A stretch of 64,000 nt of DNA from Flavobacterium croceum DSM 17960 (GCF_002917885.1 NZ_PQNY01000001.1:248001-312000); one strand, 5' to 3'; counted from the first letter of the stretch, positions 36,014-46,031 are shown. Notes: generated by a model not told the origin, from the sequence alone. Numbers and translations: made by a program.

Positions 36014-36499
36014 ATGATACGAAAAGCCCAACCACAAGATATGGTACAAGTATTACAATTAATACAAGAACTTGCTGTTTTTGAAAAAGAGCCTCATGCA
36101 GTAGAGATAACGGTAGAAGATTTATTGCGTGATGGGTTTAGTAATCCGCCGTTATTTAATTGCTATGTAGCAGAGGTAGAAAACACAATAGTAGGTATGG
36201 CATTGTATTACTTTCGTTATTCTACTTGGAAAGGCAAAACCATACACCTTGAAGATCTTATTGTTAAGCACGACTACAGAGGTGCAGGAATAGGCTATAA
36301 GTTGTACAAAAAAATAATCGAACAAGCTAAAATAGAAAAGGTAAAGCGTATAGAATGGGCCGTACTCGAATGGAATACACCAGCCATTACATTTTATAAA
36401 AAAACAGGAGCTACCATTTTTACAGATTGGCGCATTGCCCAAATGGATGAAGCCACAATAAATAAGTTTTTAGAAAACACGAGAGATAAATTAGATTAA
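36014..36499 (+). CDS. GNAT N-acetyltransferase (diamine acetyltransferase-like)
   Basis: A 161-residue GNAT enzyme. Acetyl-CoA binding motif A is seen as HLEDLIVKHDYRGAGIGYKL (RGAGIG pyrophosphate loop, ~95-101). VLEWNTPAITFYKKTGA contains motif B with the catalytic-region Tyr. The EDLIV..RGxGIG and WNxxAIxFY combination resembles spermidine/spermine or thialysine N-acetyltransferases (SSAT type), but the substrate is uncertain. It precedes the aspartate kinase gene by 72 bp. Confidence 0.85.
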   Translation: MIRKAQPQDMVQVLQLIQELAVFEKEPHAVEITVEDLLRDGFSNPPLFNCYVAEVENTIVGMALYYFRYSTWKGKTIHLEDLIVKHDYRGAGIGYKLYKKIIEQAKIEKVKRIEWAVLEWNTPAITFYKKTGATIFTDWRIAQMDEATINKFLENTRDKLD

Positions 36500-36535
36500 A
36501 ACAAAAAGAATATTTATACAAAACACAAGATTTAC

Positions 36536-36543
36536 TAGTTTTG
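36536..36543 (+). promoter_or_regulatory. -7 element TAGTTTTG for the aspartate kinase gene
   Basis: Exact TAnnTTTG match 28 bp before the ATG at 36572. Confidence 0.45.
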
Positions 36544-36571
36544 CAGTATAATTTTTTACAGTAAAAAATAA

Positions 36572-37825
36572 ATGAAAGTTTACAAATTTGGGGGTGCATC
36601 GGTAAAAGATGCAAAAGGAGTACAAAACGTGCTTCACGTATTACAAACCGTAGGATATACAGATACCTTGTTGGTTATATCGGCTATGGGAAAAACAACC
36701 AACGCTTTGGAGATGGTTATTAAGCATTATTTTGAAAAATCAAACGAGCTTAATGCCTCTTTACTTGAAGTCAAGAAATACCACTACCAAATACTAGATG
36801 AACTTTTTAACAACGAGGAACATGAAGTTTATTTTGATGTAAACAATCATTTTGCCGATTTGGAATATTTTATTCGTAGCAATAAATCGCCCAACTACAA
36901 TTTTGTGTACGACCAAATAGTAAGTTATGGCGAAATTATATCAACAACCATTGTGAGCCATTATTTTAAGGCACAAGGGCTTACAAACAACTGGCTCGAT
37001 GTACGCAATTTTGTAAAAACAGATACTACTTATCGAGACGCTGTAGTAGATTGGAATACAACACAAGAGCTTATTACAAAAGGAGTAAATCGCAATGCTC
37101 TTAATATTACTCAAGGTTTTTTAGGTTCAGATCCGAATAGTTTTACCACAACTTTGGGTAGAGAAGGCTCAGACTATACCGCTGCTATATTTGCTTATTG
37201 TCTAGATGCTGAAAGTGTTACTATATGGAAAGATGTTCCTGGAGTTCTCAATGCCGACCCGCGTTATTTTGAAAATGCTACACTGCTACATCAAATATCG
37301 TATAGAGAAGCTATAGAACTTGCCTTTTATGGTGCTACTGTAATTCACCCAAAAACATTACAGCCACTGCAAAAAAAAGAAATACCCTTGTATGTAAAAT
37401 CGTTTGTAAACCCTATGTTGGCTGGTACAAGCGTGTCTAAAGGAGCCGATTTGGAACCTCAAACCTCGTGTTTTATTGTAAAGAAAAATCAGTTGTTGCT
37501 TTCGTTATCTTCTCTAGATTTTTCGTTTATTATGGAAGAAAATATCAGCGAAATTTTTGCATTACTACATCAGTTTAAAATAAAAGTAAGTTTAATACAA
37601 AATACAGCCATTAGTTTTTCTATTTGTATTGAAGATAAGTTTACTAATTTTGAAGCCTTAAAAACAATATTGTCTCAAAAGTTTAGTGTATCGTACAACG
37701 AAAACGTGTCGCTCTATACCATTCGTCATTTTGATAAAGCAGCTTCTGAATTGGTAGAAAAAGATAAAACAGTTTTAGTAAAACAAATTTCTAGAGAAAC
37801 ACTTCAATTGGTTACCAAAGAGTAA
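36572..37825 (+). CDS. lysC: aspartate kinase (monofunctional)
   Basis: A 417-residue aspartokinase making aspartyl phosphate, the first step towards Lys, Met and Thr. The kinase signature VYKFGGASV (2-10) binds ATP/aspartate; TLGREGSDYTAAIFAYCL (~192-209) is the nucleotide-binding segment. The C-terminal ~130 residues hold ACT-like regulatory domains (VSLIQNTAISFSICIEDKF). It is not fused to homoserine dehydrogenase. Symbol lysC is used by analogy for a lone aspartokinase. Confidence 0.9.
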   Translation: MKVYKFGGASVKDAKGVQNVLHVLQTVGYTDTLLVISAMGKTTNALEMVIKHYFEKSNELNASLLEVKKYHYQILDELFNNEEHEVYFDVNNHFADLEYFIRSNKSPNYNFVYDQIVSYGEIISTTIVSHYFKAQGLTNNWLDVRNFVKTDTTYRDAVVDWNTTQELITKGVNRNALNITQGFLGSDPNSFTTTLGREGSDYTAAIFAYCLDAESVTIWKDVPGVLNADPRYFENATLLHQISYREAIELAFYGATVIHPKTLQPLQKKEIPLYVKSFVNPMLAGTSVSKGADLEPQTSCFIVKKNQLLLSLSSLDFSFIMEENISEIFALLHQFKIKVSLIQNTAISFSICIEDKFTNFEALKTILSQKFSVSYNENVSLYTIRHFDKAASELVEKDKTVLVKQISRETLQLVTKE

Positions 37826-37870
37826 AACGTTTTAAAATTTGTACCATTCCATTTTTTGGGTATTAAATAC

Positions 37871-37878
37871 TACTTTTG
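37871..37878 (+). promoter_or_regulatory. -7 element TACTTTTG
   Basis: Exact -7 match 21 bp before ATG 37900. It overlaps the TTG at 37876, so that codon is not the start of the large protein. Confidence 0.5.
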
Positions 37879-37899
37879 ACTTTTAGGAGTTATATAGTC

Positions 37900-40800
37900 A
37901 TGATAAAAAAAGTAGTACAGATAATTTTTATGCTTTTGTGTTGGCATACCTATGCCCAACAAGAGCCTACTGTTACTACCAAAAAGATGGCTGTTGCTCA
38001 AGATACACTCATTATTTATACAACCAGTATCCCTACCGAAAAATTTGAATTGACAGACAAAAAAGGGCTTGCAATAGACAGTTTATTGTATAAGGTAGAT
38101 TTTAAAAAAGGAATATTGGTTTGGAAACAACGTCCAAAAAATATAGATACTATACTAGTAAAACATAGCGTTTATCCAACATTTGTTACCAAAACATATA
38201 CTAAGTTTGAAAACGCCATTGTAGTACCCAATGGCAAAGGCACTTTGTATAGCCTAGACACACCTAAACCTAATACTTTTAAACCGTTTGACGGGCTCAA
38301 CACTTCGGGTAGTATTACTCGTGGGGTTACGGTGGGGAACAATCAAAATGCAACGGTAAATTCAAATCTTGATTTACAAATAACAGGTAAAATTTCAGAC
38401 AAAGTAGGCATTAGAGCCTCAATACAAGATAGCAACATACCTTTGCAAAACAACGGTTACTCCCAAAAAATAGATGAGTTTGACCAAATATTTATAGAGT
38501 TATTTTCTGATAAATGGAACATAAGAGCAGGTGATTTGTTTCTCGAAAACAGAAAAAGTCGTTTTATGAATTTTAACAAAAAAGTACAAGGACTTTCTAC
38601 CAAAGTAACGCTAGGAACTCCAGATAAAAGCACCGAAATATACGCATCGGGGGCTGTAGTGCGAGGTCAATATGCCAAGAGTAGTTTTACGGGGCAAGAA
38701 GGCAACCAAGGGCCATACAAACTCAAAGGAAATAATGGAGAATTGTATGTGCTTGTTATTTCTGGTTCAGAACAAGTTTATGTAAACGGAATAGTACTTA
38801 AACGCGGAGAAAACAATGATTATGTAATAGATTACAACGCAGGAGAAATAAAATTCACATCGTTATTTCCTATTAATTCAGAAATGCGTATTGTGGTAGA
38901 ATATCAATATTCTGATAGAAATTTCACCCGATTTGTATCGTATGGTGGAACAATATATAAACAAAAAAAATGGAGTGTAGGTGGTTATTGGTACAATGAA
39001 AACGATGTAAAAAACCAACCTCTGCAGCAAAATTTAAGTCAAGAGCAAATAGCTATTTTACAAAATGCGGGTGATAATCCTAATAGTATGTTTGCCCTAT
39101 CTGCATACCAAGACACCTATTCTGAAAATAAAATATTGTATAAAAAACACACAATAGGGAGTACCATAATTTATGAATTTTCTACCGATGCCACACAAAC
39201 ACTGTACAACGTACGTTTTACATGGGTTGGTAATAATATGGGCAATTATATAGTAAGTAATACATCGGCTATAGGAAAAATTTACCAATATGTTGCCCCT
39301 ATAGCAGGAATACCACAAGGAAATTATGAGCCAACCATAAAACTTATTGCGCCAACCAAACTACAAATAGCAACGGTAACATCTAAAATAAATCTTGGTG
39401 AAAAAACAGACATAGATTTTGAATTGGGAGTAAGTAATAACGATTTAAACCTATATTCAACATTAGATGATGCCAACAACAAAGGCTTAGCAGGAGTGCT
39501 ACAAGCAAAACAACGATTGTTTACCGGGAAATACAATTGGAACACCTTTGCTACGGTACAATTTGTACAAAAAAACTTTAAAACTATAGAACGATTATAT
39601 GCTATAGAATTTAATAGAGATTGGAATGTTGCTGCATTTACAGGCAATCAAAGCCTTATAAAAACAGGATTGCAATTAGATTTAAAAGAAAAAGGAAACG
39701 TAAATTATCAAGTTGAATCGTTGGCAGACTCTGGTTCATTTTCCGGAATTAAGCATACAATAACAGCGCATGTAACCAGCTCAAAGTGGTTGGTACAAAG
39801 CGATAATAGTTACTTAAATAGTCGTTCTGAAACTAATAAAAGTTCTTTTTTGCGAACACGAACCAAAGTAAATTATCATTTTTATAAAAATTGGACTGGA
39901 GCGACATACAAAACAGAAAACAATAAATTAATTTTAAATACAACAAACGAAATTCTTCAACCCTCTCAACGGTTTTCAGAATTAGGCACGCATTTAGGAA
40001 GAGGCGATAGCACGAAAGTTTTTGTAGAAACAGGCTATAAATATAGAGTAAACGATAGTTTGCAGATGGGTATACTAAAAAGAGTAAATACATCGCACAA
40101 CGGTTATATAAAATCAAAATTAATACAAAATCAAAAAACCAATTTGTCAGCCTATATAAACTATAGAACGCTTTATTACCCGCAAAACAGCAAGCCTACA
40201 GAACCTTCATTAAACTCAAGAATTTTATACAACGATACTTTTTTTAATCAAAAAATACAAATTTCCACATCCTACGAAAACCAATCGGGGAGTATAGCCC
40301 AACAAGAGTTTACTTATATTGAGGTGCCTCCGTCACAAGGTGTTTATATGTGGAACGATTACAACAACAACGGTATTCAAGAGTTGCAAGAATTTGAAGT
40401 AGCTCCGTTTCCCGATTTGGCAAAATATGTGCGTATATTTCTACCAAATCAAGTTTTTATCAAAACCCATCAAAACAAGTTTTCTCAAGCATTGGTGTGC
40501 AATCCGGCAGGTTGGAATACCAGCAATGGGGTAAAAAAGTTTTTATCTCATTTTTACAATCAAACCAATTTTTCGTTAGACAGAAAAATAAAAAAGCAAC
40601 AAGATAATTTCGATTTGAATCCTTTTTCTACAGCTACCGAAAATTTATTAGGTTTAAATACCAGTTTTAGAAACAGTTTGTTTTACAACAAAGGAAAACA
40701 ACACCACACAACAACCTACACTTATACCAACAATCATATAAAATCGTTGCTAAATAGTGGCTCATTAGAAAATAATTTAAAATCACACCAATTGCAATAT

Positions 40801-41298
40801 GTGCACCTTATTCAAAAAACATGGCAACTGAGTAGCCTATTTGTATACTCAAACACATTGAGTTTTTCCGACACCTATGCCTCTAGAAATTACGAAGTAA
40901 AAAATTACGGTTTAGAACCCAAAGTGTCCTATTTATTTTCCAATAATGCTTCGGTATCGTGTTTTTACAGCTTCAAAAACAAACAAAATAGTTTAGGCAA
41001 CTTAGAGACTTTACAACAAAACCAATGGGGTGTAACTTGTAATTATTTAAGCGAAAAACAATTTACATTAAATGCCGAATACGCATTTTACACCAACAAA
41101 TTTTCTGGCAATGCGCTTTCTCCAGTAGGGTTTACTATGCTCGAAGGGTTACAGTCGGGCAAAAATGCTACTTGGCGTTTATTGTTGCAAAAAAAACTCA
41201 CACAATACTTAGATATCAACATTAATTATCTAGGCAGAAAATCAGAAAATTCAACAGCTATTCATACAGGAACTATTCAGCTAAGAGCTTATTTTTAA
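37900..41298 (+). CDS. very large outer-membrane beta-barrel-like protein
   Basis: An 1132-residue exported protein. The N-terminus MIKKVVQIIFMLLCWHTYAQ is a signal peptide. Residues ~20-115 form a small strand-rich domain. From about 125 a Gly/Ser/Asn-rich region (GSITRGVTVGNNQNATVN) leads into an outer-membrane-like part full of alternating strands. DYNNNGIQELQEFEV (~820-834) is a conserved acidic loop resembling a calcium-binding DxNxNG motif. The C-terminus (TIQLRAYF) ends in Phe, as barrels do. It recalls large Bacteroidetes surface proteins. Function is unknown. It is monocistronic, after lysC. Confidence 0.72.
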   Translation: MIKKVVQIIFMLLCWHTYAQQEPTVTTKKMAVAQDTLIIYTTSIPTEKFELTDKKGLAIDSLLYKVDFKKGILVWKQRPKNIDTILVKHSVYPTFVTKTYTKFENAIVVPNGKGTLYSLDTPKPNTFKPFDGLNTSGSITRGVTVGNNQNATVNSNLDLQITGKISDKVGIRASIQDSNIPLQNNGYSQKIDEFDQIFIELFSDKWNIRAGDLFLENRKSRFMNFNKKVQGLSTKVTLGTPDKSTEIYASGAVVRGQYAKSSFTGQEGNQGPYKLKGNNGELYVLVISGSEQVYVNGIVLKRGENNDYVIDYNAGEIKFTSLFPINSEMRIVVEYQYSDRNFTRFVSYGGTIYKQKKWSVGGYWYNENDVKNQPLQQNLSQEQIAILQNAGDNPNSMFALSAYQDTYSENKILYKKHTIGSTIIYEFSTDATQTLYNVRFTWVGNNMGNYIVSNTSAIGKIYQYVAPIAGIPQGNYEPTIKLIAPTKLQIATVTSKINLGEKTDIDFELGVSNNDLNLYSTLDDANNKGLAGVLQAKQRLFTGKYNWNTFATVQFVQKNFKTIERLYAIEFNRDWNVAAFTGNQSLIKTGLQLDLKEKGNVNYQVESLADSGSFSGIKHTITAHVTSSKWLVQSDNSYLNSRSETNKSSFLRTRTKVNYHFYKNWTGATYKTENNKLILNTTNEILQPSQRFSELGTHLGRGDSTKVFVETGYKYRVNDSLQMGILKRVNTSHNGYIKSKLIQNQKTNLSAYINYRTLYYPQNSKPTEPSLNSRILYNDTFFNQKIQISTSYENQSGSIAQQEFTYIEVPPSQGVYMWNDYNNNGIQELQEFEVAPFPDLAKYVRIFLPNQVFIKTHQNKFSQALVCNPAGWNTSNGVKKFLSHFYNQTNFSLDRKIKKQQDNFDLNPFSTATENLLGLNTSFRNSLFYNKGKQHHTTTYTYTNNHIKSLLNSGSLENNLKSHQLQYVHLIQKTWQLSSLFVYSNTLSFSDTYASRNYEVKNYGLEPKVSYLFSNNASVSCFYSFKNKQNSLGNLETLQQNQWGVTCNYLSEKQFTLNAEYAFYTNKFSGNALSPVGFTMLEGLQSGKNATWRLLLQKKLTQYLDININYLGRKSENSTAIHTGTIQLRAYF

Positions 41299-41389
41299 GT
41301 AAAATAAATTCTACAAAATAAATAATGGAATACTATTTGCGTAAAAAATAAATCAGTAAATTTAACATCTAAAATAAAATTTTAAAATC

Positions 41390-41983
41390 ATGAAAAAACT
41401 TATTGCACTTGCATTGATATTTATGTTTTCAAACACCATCTTTGCACAAGAAACTGCCGAAAAAAAGGCTAAAAAAACAAAAGCTAGAACCGAAAAAGTA
41501 GTTAAAGAAAAAAAAGAAAAGGCTGAAAAAGTTAAAGAAGAAAAAACAAAAGCCAAAAAAGAAGCCGAAGATAAAGCTAAAGACGTAGAGAAAAAAGCAA
41601 AAGCTAAAAAAGAAAAAGCTACAAAAGATGCCGAAGAAAAAGCACCAAGACTAAAAAAAGACGGAACGGTAGACAAACGTTTTAAAAACGGTGAGGCTAA
41701 GGCGAAAGAAAGCAGCGCTTCTGCAACAGGAAAAGCAAAATCTGCAGAAGGTAAAGCAAAAGCCGAAGTAAATAAAACCAAAGCAAAAGTTAAAAAAACA
41801 GCTGCCGAAGAAAAAGAAGACATGAAAGAAACTGCAGCCTCAAAAGCAGCAGAAAAAAAGGTAGCCGATAAAGCAACAGGTACTTACAAAGGTAAAAAAG
41901 TATTTACAGGACCAAGAGGTGGAAAATACTACATCAATAAAAACGGAAACAAAACCTATATTGATAGAGACGCCGAAGAATAA
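41390..41983 (+). CDS. secreted Lys/Ala/Glu-rich protein with PBCV-type basic adaptor motif
   Basis: A 197-residue exported protein. Signal peptide MKKLIALALIFMFSNTIFAQ. Residues ~21-160 are a charged helical stretch of AEKKAKK/KAKE repeats, likely a coiled or extended rod. Near residue 85 LKKDGTVDKRFKNGE, and at the C-terminus KKVFTGPRGGKYYINKNGNK (~167-186), are copies of the GPRGG-x-YY-x-N-x-G-x-K pattern of the 'PBCV-specific basic adaptor' domain known from chlorella viruses and from some bacterial surface proteins. Role unknown; the basic composition suggests binding of acidic polymer. It ends in a terminator. Confidence 0.75.
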   Translation: MKKLIALALIFMFSNTIFAQETAEKKAKKTKARTEKVVKEKKEKAEKVKEEKTKAKKEAEDKAKDVEKKAKAKKEKATKDAEEKAPRLKKDGTVDKRFKNGEAKAKESSASATGKAKSAEGKAKAEVNKTKAKVKKTAAEEKEDMKETAASKAAEKKVADKATGTYKGKKVFTGPRGGKYYINKNGNKTYIDRDAEE

Positions 41984-42010
41984 TTAAGCGAAATTAATTA
42001 CAAAAAACCA

Positions 42011-42042
42011 AAACAGATTCTAATGTATTTTAGAATCTGTTT
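42011..42042 (+). terminator. rho-independent terminator
   Basis: A perfect 12-bp stem AAACAGATTCTA (42011-42022) / TAGAATCTGTTT (42031-42042) with an 8-nt loop and a following T-tract, 28 bp after the Lys-rich gene. Confidence 0.88.
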
Positions 42043-42334
42043 TTTTTGTTTCAGCACCATGTAAAATTACGTACGAAAACTTTTCGAAAACTTTTTGAGC
42101 AACCATTCAAAACACCTTATAAAACAAGGACTTTGGCAGTTTTTGGTAGTATTTATTGTTTTTTAAAAACCTAAAAACCAAACAATTACAAAACAAACCA
42201 GAGATCGTTTAGAAATAACATATTGTTAAAAACTCATGCGATTTGTGAATAAGTTTGGCTTTCATTTTTCATTTCAAATACCAATCTTTGTAGAGCTAAA
42301 AGTAACATAATAATAACTACAAAATTCCCTAAAA
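42043..42334 (+). promoter_or_regulatory. nrdB upstream region with tandem repeat
   Basis: About 290 bp without a gene. It contains a tandem 11-bp repeat CGAAAACTTTT (42074-42084 and 42085-42095), whose core GAAAACTTTTC is palindromic, and a near -7 box AATCTTTG (42283-42290, 7 of 8) with a TTG 25 bp further upstream. I see no convincing NrdR box and no riboswitch fold. The promoter call is tentative. Confidence 0.35.
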
Positions 42335-43312
42335 ATGTCTTTTATAGAACCCATCCTACAGGAAAACAAAGACCGATTTGTTATATTCCCAATCAAGCAC
42401 CATGATATTTGGGAATGGTATAAAAAACAAGAAGCCTGTATTTGGACAGCCGAAGAAATTGACTTACACCAAGATCTTCACGACTGGAATAACAAGTTAA
42501 ACGACGAGGAACGTTATTTTATCAAACATATTTTGGCATTTTTTGCCGCTTCAGACGGTATTGTTAATGAAAACCTAGCCGAAAATTTTGTTTCCGAAGT
42601 GCAATATCCAGAAGCAAAATTTTTCTATGGATTTCAACTCATGATGGAAAATATCCACAGCGAAACCTATTCGTTGCTTATAGATACTTATGTAAAAGAT
42701 GAAGCCGAAAAAAATCAGCTTTTCCACGCCATAGAAGTTTTTCCTGCTATTAAAGAAAAAGCCGATTGGGCTTTAAAATGGATACAATCGCCAAGCTTTG
42801 CAGAACGACTTATTGCCTTTGCAGCAGTAGAAGGCATATTCTTTTCAGGGTCTTTCTGCTCAATTTATTGGCTCAAAAAAAGAGGTTTAATGCCAGGTCT
42901 TACCTTTTCCAACGAACTTATTTCAAGAGACGAAGGTATGCACTGCGACTTTGCCGTACATTTACACAACCACCATTTGGTAAACAAAGTTTCACCTCAA
43001 AGAATTACAGAAATCATTACCAATGCACTCGATATAGAGCGTAAATTTATTACAGAATCTCTACCTGTAAGCCTTATAGGCATGAATGCTACCCTTATGA
43101 CGCAGTATTTAGAATTTGTTACCGATAGGCTTTTGGTAGAATTAGGGTGCAATAAAGTATACAACGTAACCAATCCGTTCGACTTTATGGATATGATTTC
43201 GCTACAAGGAAAAACCAATTTCTTTGAAAAAAGAGTAGGCGAGTACCAAAAAGCAGGCGTAATGAACAACGATTCGCAAGCCAGTAAAATAAGTTTCGAC
43301 GCCGATTTTTAA
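42335..43312 (+). CDS. nrdB: class Ia ribonucleotide reductase, beta subunit (R2)
   Basis: A 325-residue diferric-tyrosyl R2 subunit. Iron-ligand regions are WTAEEIDL near the N-terminus, [17 protein letters not shown] (residues ~105-121) and [15 protein letters not shown] (Glu, His ligands). The Tyr in [10 protein letters not shown] is the likely radical site by alignment with the mouse R2 segment [10 protein letters not shown]. The C-terminal ISFDADF is the tail that docks into R1. This is the eukaryote-like branch rather than the E. coli branch. nrdA follows 217 bp later, with an antisense RNA in the gap. Confidence 0.94.
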   Translation: MSFIEPILQENKDRFVIFPIKHHDIWEWYKKQEACIWTAEEIDLHQDLHDWNNKLNDEERYFIKHILAFFAASDGIVNENLAENFVSEVQYPEAKFFYGFQLMMENIHSETYSLLIDTYVKDEAEKNQLFHAIEVFPAIKEKADWALKWIQSPSFAERLIAFAAVEGIFFSGSFCSIYWLKKRGLMPGLTFSNELISRDEGMHCDFAVHLHNHHLVNKVSPQRITEIITNALDIERKFITESLPVSLIGMNATLMTQYLEFVTDRLLVELGCNKVYNVTNPFDFMDMISLQGKTNFFEKRVGEYQKAGVMNNDSQASKISFDADF

Positions 43313-43354
43313 CCTACTACAACAAGATACAGTAGCGAATGGTTTGAGCCCCAA

Positions 43355-43445
43355 CAAATGCCTTATTCCTGCTGTACGTTTCAATCTTTTAAACTATTGT
43401 ACAACAATAGTTTAAAAGGATTTGCACTTCCATCAGGGCTAGGAA
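43355..43445 (-). ncRNA. Flavo-1-like structured RNA (copy 2), antisense in nrdB-nrdA gap
   Basis: On the minus strand this reads TAGCCCTG (complement of 43434-43441), ATCCTTTT, a long central hairpin of 15 perfect pairs (plus-strand arms CTTTTAAACTATTGT 43386-43400 and ACAATAGTTTAAAAG 43404-43418, loop 3 nt), AAAAGATTG, then CAGGAATAAGGC (complement of 43360-43371). The order equals copy 1 at 18205-18292. A further pairing AGGGCTA (43434-43441 region) with TAGCCCT (43454-43460) flanks it and could compete with the closing stem. The plus-strand hairpin could also affect nrdB-nrdA read-through. Confidence 0.72.
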
Positions 43446-43529
43446 GTAAACCATAGCCCTAAAAAATCAGTACAAATACACCAAAACAAATAAGGGATTA
43501 TTTGTTTTATAACCCAAAAATTAACGCTT

Positions 43530-45950
43530 ATGTATGTAGTAAAAAGAGACGGGCACAAAGAACCCGTAATGTTCGACAAAATTACCGATAGAATCAAAAA
43601 ATTATGTTACGGGCTCAACGATTTAGTCGATGCAGTAAAAGTAGCCATGAGAGTTATAGAAGGGTTGTATGATGGTGTAACGACTTCAGAACTAGACAAC
43701 CTTGCCGCAGAAACCGCAGCAGCCATGACGGTAACCCACCCAGATTACGCCCTATTGGCCGCTAGAATAGCCATATCCAACTTACATAAAAATACCAAAA
43801 AATCGTTCTCCGAAACCATGAACGATATGTATCACTATGTAAACCCAAGAACCAATCAAGAAGCGCCTCTTATATCCCAAGAAGTACATCAAGTTATTAT
43901 GGCAAATGCCGAATTTTTAGATTCGCACGTTATATACAACCGAGATTTTAACTACGATTACTTCGGGTTTAAAACCTTAGAACGTTCGTATTTATTAAAA
44001 ATAAATGGAAAAATAGTAGAAAGACCACAACACATGCTTATGCGTGTAGCTGTTGGTATTCATTTAGACGATTTAACATCGGTAATAGAAACCTACGACC
44101 TTATGTCAAAAAAATTCTTTACCCATGCCACTCCTACACTATTTAATGCAGGAACACCAAAACCTCAAATGTCGTCTTGTTTTTTATTAACCATGAAAGA
44201 CGATAGCATAGACGGAATTTACGATACCCTAAAACAAACCGCCAAAATATCACAATCTGCGGGAGGTATAGGGCTTTCTATACACAATGTTCGAGCAACA
44301 GGCTCTTACATTCGCGGAACCAATGGTACCTCAAACGGTATTGTGCCTATGCTTAGAGTATTTAACGATACTGCTCGCTATGTAGACCAAGGAGGCGGAA
44401 AAAGAAAAGGAAGTTTTGCGGTATATATAGAAACGTGGCATGCAGATATTTTTGACTTTTTAGACCTTAAAAAAAATACAGGAAAAGAAGAAATGCGCGC
44501 GCGCGACCTTTTCTACGCTATGTGGATTTCAGATTTGTTTATGAAGCGTGTAGAAGAAGATGCCAACTGGACATTAATGTGTCCTAATGAGTGCCCAGGT
44601 TTATACGATGTATATGGCGAAGAATTTGAAGCATTATATGCCTCTTACGAGCAATCAGGAAAAGGTAGAAAAACAATAAAAGCTAGAGAATTATGGGAAA
44701 AAATACTCGAATCTCAAATAGAAACAGGTACTCCATACATGCTCTATAAAGATGCTGCCAACAGAAAATCAAACCAAAAAAATTTAGGTACTATACGTTC
44801 GTCAAACCTATGTACCGAGATTATGGAGTACACCTCCGAAGATGAAATAGCGGTATGTAACTTAGCATCTATTTCCTTACCTATGTTTATCGAAAACAAC
44901 ACATTCAATCACGAATTGTTGTACAATGTAACCAAGCGAGTAACAAGAAACCTAAACAAAGTAATCGACAGAAACTATTATCCTGTAAAAGAAGCCGAAA
45001 ATTCCAATATGCGTCATAGACCCGTAGGATTAGGCGTTCAAGGTTTGGCAGATGCTTTTATTATGTTAAGAATGCCTTTTACGAGCGATGAGGCTAAAAA
45101 ACTTAACCAAGAAATTTTCGAAACCATTTATTTTGCAGCCGTTACTGCATCTATGGAAATGGCAAAAGAAGAAGGCCCATATAGCACCTTTGATGGTTCT
45201 CCTATTTCAAAAGGAGAGTTTCAATACAACCTATGGGGGCTTAAAGATGAAGACTTATCAGGCAGATGGGATTGGGCATCATTAAGAAAAGAAGTAGTGC
45301 AACATGGAGTGCGCAATTCATTACTTATGGCGCCAATGCCTACAGCATCAACCTCGCAAATATTAGGAAACAACGAAGCTTTTGAACCTTATACCTCAAA
45401 TATTTACACCCGCAGAGTGCTTTCGGGCGAATTTATTGTAGTAAACAAGCATTTACTTCACGACTTAGTTCACAGAGGGCTTTGGAATGAAAGTCTAAAA
45501 CAAGAAATTATGCGAAATAATGGCTCTATTCAAAACATTGAGTCAATTCCGCAAGATTTAAAAGAACTTTACAAAACCGTATGGGAAATGTCTATGAAAG
45601 ATATTATAGATATGAGCCGTCAAAGAGGTTATTTTATAGATCAATCACAATCGCTCAACTTGTTTATGCAAGATGCCAATTATGCAAAACTTACTTCTAT
45701 GCACTTTTATGCTTGGAAAAGCGGTTTGAAAACAGGTATGTATTATTTAAGAACAAAAGCAGCGGTAGACGCTATTAAATTCACATTAAATAATGAAAAA
45801 AAGGCTGAGCCTATTGCTGTTGCCGAGCCCAAAGCTGTAGAGGTGTTAGTGCCCAATGAAACGGGCGAAATGACCGCAGAAGATTTTAGAGCCATGATTG
45901 AACAAGCCCGCAATGCAGGCCCAGATGAATGTGAAATGTGTGGTTCTTAA
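43530..45950 (+). CDS. nrdA: class Ia ribonucleotide reductase, alpha subunit (R1)
   Basis: An 806-residue R1 subunit. An ATP-cone ([18 protein letters not shown], 1-90) gives allosteric control by ATP/dATP. Catalytic cysteines are in PQMSSCFLL, in the thiyl-radical segment NLCTEIMEY and in [10 protein letters not shown]. The C-terminal CEMCGS carries the cysteine pair that re-reduces the active site. The sequence is very close in style to human RRM1 (for example KRDG...VMFDKIT.RI.KLCYGLN and the terminal CxMCGS), so it belongs to the eukaryote-like NrdA group. It ends in a terminator. Confidence 0.95.
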   Translation: MYVVKRDGHKEPVMFDKITDRIKKLCYGLNDLVDAVKVAMRVIEGLYDGVTTSELDNLAAETAAAMTVTHPDYALLAARIAISNLHKNTKKSFSETMNDMYHYVNPRTNQEAPLISQEVHQVIMANAEFLDSHVIYNRDFNYDYFGFKTLERSYLLKINGKIVERPQHMLMRVAVGIHLDDLTSVIETYDLMSKKFFTHATPTLFNAGTPKPQMSSCFLLTMKDDSIDGIYDTLKQTAKISQSAGGIGLSIHNVRATGSYIRGTNGTSNGIVPMLRVFNDTARYVDQGGGKRKGSFAVYIETWHADIFDFLDLKKNTGKEEMRARDLFYAMWISDLFMKRVEEDANWTLMCPNECPGLYDVYGEEFEALYASYEQSGKGRKTIKARELWEKILESQIETGTPYMLYKDAANRKSNQKNLGTIRSSNLCTEIMEYTSEDEIAVCNLASISLPMFIENNTFNHELLYNVTKRVTRNLNKVIDRNYYPVKEAENSNMRHRPVGLGVQGLADAFIMLRMPFTSDEAKKLNQEIFETIYFAAVTASMEMAKEEGPYSTFDGSPISKGEFQYNLWGLKDEDLSGRWDWASLRKEVVQHGVRNSLLMAPMPTASTSQILGNNEAFEPYTSNIYTRRVLSGEFIVVNKHLLHDLVHRGLWNESLKQEIMRNNGSIQNIESIPQDLKELYKTVWEMSMKDIIDMSRQRGYFIDQSQSLNLFMQDANYAKLTSMHFYAWKSGLKTGMYYLRTKAAVDAIKFTLNNEKKAEPIAVAEPKAVEVLVPNETGEMTAEDFRAMIEQARNAGPDECEMCGS

Positions 45951-45975
45951 TCTTATCTTTTTAAAAATACAACGC

Positions 45976-46001
45976 AAAGCCGTCTATGTATAGATGGCTT
46001 T
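45976..46001 (+). terminator. rho-independent terminator
   Basis: Stem AAAGCCGTCTAT / ATAGATGGCTTT with one G-T wobble and a T-tract, 26 bp after nrdA. Confidence 0.85.
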
Positions 46002-46031
46002 TTTGTGTAATTTTTTTTAGGATAAAAGACA

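Noticed and set aside
43313-43529. Intrinsic terminator between nrdB and nrdA
   Set aside because: The 15-bp stem lacks a T-tract right after it on the plus strand and carries the full word order of a Flavo-1-like RNA on the minus strand.
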